Of a DNA stretch of 64,000 nt, positions 59,616 through 64,000 are shown in pieces. Each line of letters starts with the position of its first letter. Position 1 is the first letter of the stretch. The translations under genes were made by a program, and so were the position numbers. The notes under the pieces were generated by a model. The model saw only the letters and a list, made by a program, of their open reading frames with translations, did no database searches and was not told where the DNA came from. The DNA comes from Thermopetrobacter sp964430935 (GTDB lineage Bacteria; Pseudomonadota; Alphaproteobacteria; Rhizobiales; Aestuariivirgaceae). The stretch lies in the NCBI GenBank assembly GCA_964430935.1, contig CAYSHK010000039.1, positions 62,001-126,000 of the forward strand, given 5' to 3'.

Positions 59616-60323
59616 ATGTGGGATGCTTTGCAACTGCTGTCCTTCGGCGACGGCGGCTGGGGCGACGAGCTTCTGGCCGGCCTGGAGGTCACCATCGCGC
59701 TTGCGCTGGCCACGCTGCCCTTCGGCCTCGCCATGGGGCTGCTGGTGGCCCTGGGACAGATCTCGGGCGAGCCCACCCTGCGCAGGGCCGCCCGCGTCTA
59801 CACCACCATCTTCCGCGGTCTGCCCGAGCTTCTCACCATCTTCATCGTCTACTACGGCGGCCAGATGCTTCTCCAGAAGGTGGTCGGGCTGTTCACCGAC
59901 GCCTACGTGGAGGTCAATTCCTTCCTCGCCGGCATGCTGGCGCTGGGGCTCGTCTTCTCCGCCTACGCCTCCGAAGTCTTTCTCTCCGCCTTCCGCGGCA
60001 TTCCCGCCGGCCAGTGGGAGGGGGCCGCCGCGCTCGGCCTGACCCGCTGGCAGGCCTTCCGCCTGGTGATCCTGCCGCAGCTGATCCGGCTGTCCATCGG
60101 CGGCCTGGGCAACCTCTGGCTCATCCTCACCAAGGAGACGTCCCTGGTCTCGGTGATCGCCCTCGACGAGCTGCTGCGACAGACCTCCGTCGCGGTGGGC
60201 GCCACCAAGCAGCCGATCCTGTTCTATTCCGTCGCCTGCGCCATCTATCTCGTGCTCTCGCTGGTCTCCTCGCGCGGCCTGGTGGCCCTCGAGCGACGCG
60301 TCAACAGGGGGGAGGCGCGCTGA
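59616..60323 (+). CDS. amino-acid ABC transporter permease (HisQ/OccQ type)
   Basis: 235 residues, about five helices. The EAA loop SAFRGIPAGQWEGAAALGLTRWQAFRLVILPQ is the family hallmark, given here in overview. GLEVTIALALATLP opens the BPD_transp_1 domain. The stop overlaps the next permease (TGATG at 60321). Confidence 0.92.
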   Translation: MWDALQLLSFGDGGWGDELLAGLEVTIALALATLPFGLAMGLLVALGQISGEPTLRRAARVYTTIFRGLPELLTIFIVYYGGQMLLQKVVGLFTDAYVEVNSFLAGMLALGLVFSAYASEVFLSAFRGIPAGQWEGAAALGLTRWQAFRLVILPQLIRLSIGGLGNLWLILTKETSLVSVIALDELLRQTSVAVGATKQPILFYSVACAIYLVLSLVSSRGLVALERRVNRGEAR

Positions 60324-61180
60324 TGGCCGGCACCGCGGACACCGCCACGGAGGTTCCCGGCATGCGCCGCCCGCCGCCCCCGGCGCGCCGCTGGACGGGG
60401 CGGCGCGTCGCCGGGTGGATCCTCATGTCCCTCTGGATCCTCGCCGGGCTCGGCGCCGCATGGGTGCTCTGGTCCGGGTTCGACGGGGAAGTCTTCGGCC
60501 GCTATTTCCCGCGCATGCTGGCCGGCCTGTGGATCACCGTGAAGCTGGTGGTCATTCCCATCGCGCTGGGAGCCGTTCTCGGTCTCCTTCTGGCCTGGGC
60601 GCGGCTCTCCGGCAACCGCTTCGCCGACGCGGCTGCCTTCGCCTACATGTATTTCTTCCGCGGCACGCCCATGCTGGCGCAGGTCTTTCTGGTCTACTAC
60701 GGCTCGGGCCAGTTGCGTCCGCTTCTGGAGGACTGGGGGCTGTGGTGGTTCTTCCGCGAGGCGTGGTACTGCGTGCTGCTCGCCTTCACCCTCAACACCG
60801 CCGCCTACCAGGCGGAAATCTATCGCGTTGCCATCGCCGCCGTTCCGCGCGGGCAGTGGGAGGGGGCGCAGGCTCTGGGGCTGTCGCGCCGCGTGACCTT
60901 TCTCAAGGTGATCCTGCCGCAGGCCATGATCACCGCCCTGCGTCCGCTGGGCAACGAGATCATCCTCATGATCAAGGGATCGGCCATCGCTTCCGTGGTC
61001 ACCATCTTCGATCTCATGGGAGCCACGCGGCTCGCCTTTTCCCGCACGTTCAGCTTCGACGTCTACCTGTGGGCGGCGATGCTCTATCTGGCCATCGTGG
61101 AGACCATGCGCCGTCTGTGGGAGCGCATGGAGGCCCGGCTGACCCGTCATCTGCGCCGCGAGGGGGAGGAAGGCCCGTGA
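60323..61180 (+). CDS. amino-acid ABC transporter permease (HisM/OccM type)
   Basis: 285 residues. A hydrophilic, Pro/Arg-rich N-tail of about 28 residues precedes a first helix and the standard permease core with the EAA loop VPRGQWEGAQALGLSRR. YFFRGTPMLAQVFLVYYG is typical of HisM-like subunits. The expected ATP-binding gene (HisP/GlnQ type) does not follow: the next gene is an isocitrate-lyase superfamily enzyme, overlapped by 4 bases. Confidence 0.92.
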   Translation: MAGTADTATEVPGMRRPPPPARRWTGRRVAGWILMSLWILAGLGAAWVLWSGFDGEVFGRYFPRMLAGLWITVKLVVIPIALGAVLGLLLAWARLSGNRFADAAAFAYMYFFRGTPMLAQVFLVYYGSGQLRPLLEDWGLWWFFREAWYCVLLAFTLNTAAYQAEIYRVAIAAVPRGQWEGAQALGLSRRVTFLKVILPQAMITALRPLGNEIILMIKGSAIASVVTIFDLMGATRLAFSRTFSFDVYLWAAMLYLAIVETMRRLWERMEARLTRHLRREGEEGP

Positions 61181-62076
61181 ACGCATCGCCCGCATCCCGC
61201 CTGCGCGAACTCCTGAGCCGCGACACCTGCCACGTCATGCCCTGCTGCTGGGACGGTCTGAGCGCCAGTCTCGTCGAACAGGCGGGCTTCCCCCTCACCT
61301 TCATGTCCGGCTTCGCCGTGGCGGCGGCCCGCGCGGCCCTGCCCGACACCGGTCTACTGTCGCTCGGCGAGATCCTCGATACCGGACGGGCGGTGACCGG
61401 GGCCGTTTCCATCCCCGTGATCGGCGACGGGGACACCGGGCACGGCAATGCCGTCAACGTGCGCCGCACGGTGCGCGAATTCGCCCGCGCCGGCTTCGCC
61501 GCGGTGATGATCGAGGACCAGGTCTCCCCGAAGCGCTGCGGCCATACCGGGGTGAGGGAGGTGGTCTCCTTCGACGAGGCGTGCATGCGCATCCGCGCCG
61601 CCGTGGACGTCCGCCGCGAGGAGGGGCTCGACATCCTGATTCTCGCCCGTACCGACGCCCGAGCCGCCGCCGGTCTGGACGAGGCCCTGCGACGCGCCCG
61701 CGCCTTCTCGGAGCTGGGCGCGGACATTCTCTTCGTCGAGGCCCCGCGCAGCCGGGAGGAGCTGGCCCGGATCCCGCGGGCCGCGCCCGGCATCCACATG
61801 GCCAACATGCTGGAAGGGGGGCTCACGCCGCTTCTGCCGGCGGAGGAGCTGGCCCGCATGGGCTACCGTATCGCCGCCCGTCCGCTGACCCTCCTCTCCG
61901 CCGCCATGCGCACCATGATCGACGTTCTCCGATCCCTCCAGTCGGGAGAGGTCGCACCGGCCGGCCTGCTGGACTTCCCGGAACTGCGCCGTCGCGTGGG
62001 CTTCGACGCCTACGACGCTCTGGCCGCCCGCTACGCTCTTCGCGATCCCGGTCGTGACGGAGGGGACGGAACCTAG
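61177..62076 (+). CDS. isocitrate lyase/PEP mutase superfamily enzyme
   Basis: 299 residues, GTG start overlapping the permease stop. The ICL/PEPM fold is shown by the metal-binding GDGDTGHGN, MIEDQ and the superfamily loop KRCGHTG. The KRCGH motif is that of isocitrate and methylisocitrate lyases and of oxaloacetate decarboxylase-like members, not of PEP mutase itself. Methylisocitrate, 2,3-dimethylmalate or oxaloacetate are possible substrates. Translational coupling to the amino-acid permeases suggests catabolism of the imported compound (inference). Confidence 0.85.
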   Translation: MNASPASRLRELLSRDTCHVMPCCWDGLSASLVEQAGFPLTFMSGFAVAAARAALPDTGLLSLGEILDTGRAVTGAVSIPVIGDGDTGHGNAVNVRRTVREFARAGFAAVMIEDQVSPKRCGHTGVREVVSFDEACMRIRAAVDVRREEGLDILILARTDARAAAGLDEALRRARAFSELGADILFVEAPRSREELARIPRAAPGIHMANMLEGGLTPLLPAEELARMGYRIAARPLTLLSAAMRTMIDVLRSLQSGEVAPAGLLDFPELRRRVGFDAYDALAARYALRDPGRDGGDGT

Positions 62077-62084
62077 CGGCCCTC

Positions 62085-62717
62085 CTACTGGCTGACCCAG
62101 AGAATGCGGGCCATCCAGAGGATGTTCGACAATGGCTCCACCCGGGTTCCGGATTCCGGTGCGAAGGCGGACAGCTCCGCCTCCGTGGCCGTCAGTCCGC
62201 GCAGCAGCCGCACCGTCAGCTTCCCGTCCGCGAACCGCAGCAGGATCCGGTCGCCGGCCCGCACCTCCCTGTCCGGCGAGACGACGATCACGTCGCCGTC
62301 CCGGTACACCGGCTCCAGCGCGTCCCCCGTGATGCGCAGGGCATAGGCATGGGTGTCGGCCACGCCCGGACAGGGAATCTCCTCCCACTCGTCGCCGCAG
62401 GGCCGCCCGGATCCGTCGAGCCGTCCGCCACGTCCGGCCTGCGCCATGGTCAGGAACGGCACGGTGGTACGCATGCCGTCGCGCCGCCCCGAACGCATCA
62501 GGGCGGTGAATTCCTCCAGCGGCGTGTTGGTGCAGGCCAGGACCTTGGCGAGGCTCTCGGAGGACGGCCAGCGCGGACGGCCCTTCGCCGTGATGCGTTT
62601 CGACCTGTTGAAGGAGGTCGCGTCCAGACCCGCCTTTCTGGCCAGGGCCGAGGTCGAGAGATTGTTCTTTCTGGCGAGCATGTCTATGGCGCGCCAGACA
62701 TCCTCATGCGTGAACAT
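62085..62717 (-). CDS. helix-turn-helix regulator with degenerate S24 (LexA/CI-like) domain
   Basis: 210 residues. An XRE-type helix-turn-helix (about 5-70, with NNLSTSALARKAGLDATSFNRSKRI in overview) is joined to a LexA/CI-like C-domain with YALRITGDALEPVYRDGDVIVVSP. The catalytic Ser of SxM (GDSMEP in relatives) is Ala133, and the catalytic Lys of the VKRL motif is Arg170 (LTVRLL). Both changes are codon-clear. It should therefore bind DNA and perhaps a ligand but not self-cleave. It is not accompanied by phage genes. Promoter is at 62765-62793. Confidence 0.85.
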   Translation of the reverse strand: MFTHEDVWRAIDMLARKNNLSTSALARKAGLDATSFNRSKRITAKGRPRWPSSESLAKVLACTNTPLEEFTALMRSGRRDGMRTTVPFLTMAQAGRGGRLDGSGRPCGDEWEEIPCPGVADTHAYALRITGDALEPVYRDGDVIVVSPDREVRAGDRILLRFADGKLTVRLLRGLTATEAELSAFAPESGTRVEPLSNILWMARILWVSQ

Positions 62718-62764
62718 GATCCATCCAGTCCCCCGGACCGAAGTTGCCCCATTTCCAGTTATAG

Positions 62765-62793
62765 AGAATAGCCAAAGGTACGCGGATTGTCCA
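62765..62793 (-). promoter_or_regulatory. promoter of the S24-like regulator
   Basis: On the minus strand, TGGACA (62788-62793) and TATTCT (62765-62770) are 17 bases apart, about 45 bases before the start. Confidence 0.6.
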
Positions 62794-62877
62794 TGCGAAG
62801 AAAAAGGCATGCGGTCGGAAACCGGCGGATTTCCGGGGCTTGCGGGAAACAAATCTGCACACGGACTGTAAGGGACG

Positions 62878-63888
62878 CTAACCTCTCGCGACAAGCTCGG
62901 CGATGGCCTCGCGCACGATGGTGTACTGGCCGGCCGGCCGGTAGCGCGCCAGGTATTCCGGCACCACCGCCTCGATGCCGTCGGGCTCGATGCCCAGGCC
63001 CTCCAGCGTCCGGCCTTCGGTCTTCGCGGCCTCGGAGACCACGTTGTCCTTCTCCAGCATGCGCACCTGGTCGGGCGTGAGCGGCGCGCCGGGAACGAAC
63101 TGCATCGGCCAGGCGAGGAGGCGTGCCGGACCGAACGGCACGGGCAGAAGCAGCCGGCGCCGCCGGATCACGGACAGCATGAATTCCAGCAGCTCGCGGA
63201 ACGTCCAGATCTCCGGACCGCCGAGTTCGTAGGTGCGCCCCCCGTGGCCGTTCTCCTCCAGCAGCCGCACCATCGCGGCCGCGACGTCTCCGACATGGAC
63301 GGGCTGGAAGCGCGTCCGCCCCCCGCCGATGAGCGGCAGCACGGGCGAGAAACGGCTCATCTCCGCGAACAGGTTGAGGAAGCGGTCCTCGGGCCCCACG
63401 ACCACCGACGGCCGCACGATCGTCGCCGTTCCGAAAGCCGCCAGGACCCGCCGCTCACCCTCCGCCTTGCTGCGTCCGTAGGCGGCGGGCGATCCCGGAT
63501 CCGCACCCAGGGCGGAGACGTGCACCAGCCTCTCCGCACCGGCCTCCGCGGCGGCGCGCGCCACCGTCTCGGCGCCGCGCACGTGCACCGCCTCGAAGGT
63601 CTGCCGGCCTCTTTCCGCGAGGATGCCCACGAGGTTCACCACCGCGTGGGAGCCGGCCAGCGCCGCTTCCAGGGAGGCGCGGTCGCGCACGTTCGCCTGG
63701 ATGAAGGCGATCTGTCCGGGACCGCCCAGCGGCTGCAGGAAATAGGCCAGATCCGGTCTGCGGCAGACGATGCGGATGCGCCACCCGGCGTGGGCCAGCG
63801 CCGCCACCGCGTGCCGTCCGATGAAGCCGGAACCGCCGATGATGCTGACGATCCTGCCGTTGCTGCCGGTGCATCCGCTTGCGGACAT
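62878..63888 (-). CDS. complex I NDUFA9-like NAD(P)-binding protein
   Basis: 336 residues, atypical short-chain dehydrogenase. The Rossmann start SIIGGSGFIGRHAVAAL, the VNLVGILAERGRQTFEAVHV block and VIRPSVVVGPEDRF-like segment (here IVRPSVVVGPEDRFLN) match the NDUFA9/complex I 39-kDa subunit group found in alphaproteobacteria. A role in complex I assembly or as a dehydrogenase is inferred from relatives. ATG 63888 is preceded by AAGGAGAGG. The 112 bases beyond it to the window end hold no gene that I can see. The stop is 160 bases from the regulator start. Confidence 0.88.
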   Translation of the reverse strand: MSASGCTGSNGRIVSIIGGSGFIGRHAVAALAHAGWRIRIVCRRPDLAYFLQPLGGPGQIAFIQANVRDRASLEAALAGSHAVVNLVGILAERGRQTFEAVHVRGAETVARAAAEAGAERLVHVSALGADPGSPAAYGRSKAEGERRVLAAFGTATIVRPSVVVGPEDRFLNLFAEMSRFSPVLPLIGGGRTRFQPVHVGDVAAAMVRLLEENGHGGRTYELGGPEIWTFRELLEFMLSVIRRRRLLLPVPFGPARLLAWPMQFVPGAPLTPDQVRMLEKDNVVSEAAKTEGRTLEGLGIEPDGIEAVVPEYLARYRPAGQYTIVREAIAELVARG

Positions 63889-64000
63889 GGTGCCTCTCCT
63901 TCTGCCGGAACGATACCGCCTTTCTTGATACTCCCGCCTCTTGAAAATGGCCAGCGGGATTTGCATATCATGGCATGCGGAATTTGCGGATTTTGGGCGT

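Noticed and set aside
62085..62717. Prophage repressor marking a prophage
   Set aside because: No integrase, terminase or structural gene lies beside it; the neighbours are metabolic.
1..64000. Insertion sequences, integrons, CRISPR arrays or rRNA genes
   Set aside because: I found no transposase or integrase frame, no regularly spaced direct repeats and no rRNA-like sequence.

Overview
The window is one 64 kb stretch of a high-GC chromosome, densely packed with short intergenic gaps and many ATGA start/stop overlaps. Gene content points to an alphaproteobacterium, most likely a Rhodospirillales-type lineage (inference). The main signs are a RegB/RegA two-component pair next to a Sco/SenC copper chaperone, FabA-FabB unsaturated fatty acid synthesis, a complete livKHMGF transporter, an NDUFA9-like protein, and an Rnf complex associated with pyruvate:ferredoxin oxidoreductase. 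I saw no transposase, phage module, CRISPR array or rRNA. Two tRNAs are present, Gly-CCC and Arg-CCT.

Layout. 1-9.8 kb: cell wall and lipid genes (envC 3' part, ctpA, fabA-fabB, PBP1A), metK, then on the minus strand a drug/metabolite permease and apbE, the flavin transferase. 9.8-12.5 kb: tRNA-Gly, nfuA, a RutE-like nitroreductase, tsaB, rimI. 12.6-15.4 kb: regA and regB (minus), senC/sco (plus, divergent). 15.4-19.7 kb: hemW-rdgB-rph operon, mutM, a second DMT permease. 19.8-25 kb: livKHMGF plus a CAP-domain gene. 25-36.6 kb: the centrepiece, a LysR regulator divergent from rnfB-nifJ-rnfCDGEA and a small cysteine-rich membrane protein. 36.7-39 kb: EF-hand protein, ECF sigma, anti-sigma-like protein and a Spy/CpxP-like sensor. 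39-43.9 kb: glpD, tRNA-Arg, argB, a HAD nucleotidase, dapD, trmB. 44-48.5 kb: the minus-strand hisB-DUF2628-hisH-hisA-hisF-hisE-coaA operon. 48.6-51.4 kb: yceI, an alpha/beta hydrolase, a class V aminotransferase. 51.5-56.7 kb: ubiE-pyrF-recF-gyrB (minus). 56.9-62.1 kb: a solitary Tat-exported peptide-binding protein, a polar amino-acid ABC system without a visible ATPase, and an isocitrate-lyase/PEP-mutase family enzyme. 62.1-63.9 kb: a LexA/CI-like regulator lacking both protease residues, and an NDUFA9-like reductase.

How they work together. The rnfB-nifJ-rnfCDGEA cluster links pyruvate/ferredoxin chemistry directly to a membrane ferredoxin:NAD+ ion pump. NifJ is unusually long (1647 residues), carries several insertions and ends in its own fused ferredoxin domain. 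The remote apbE is the expected flavinylation enzyme for RnfD and RnfG, and nfuA the expected Fe-S carrier. The cysteine-rich last gene of the operon is a candidate dedicated assembly factor. Two near-perfect inverted repeats between the LysR gene and rnfB are the likely switch. The redox-sensing RegB/RegA pair fits an organism that alternates between aerobic and anaerobic or microaerobic electron flow.
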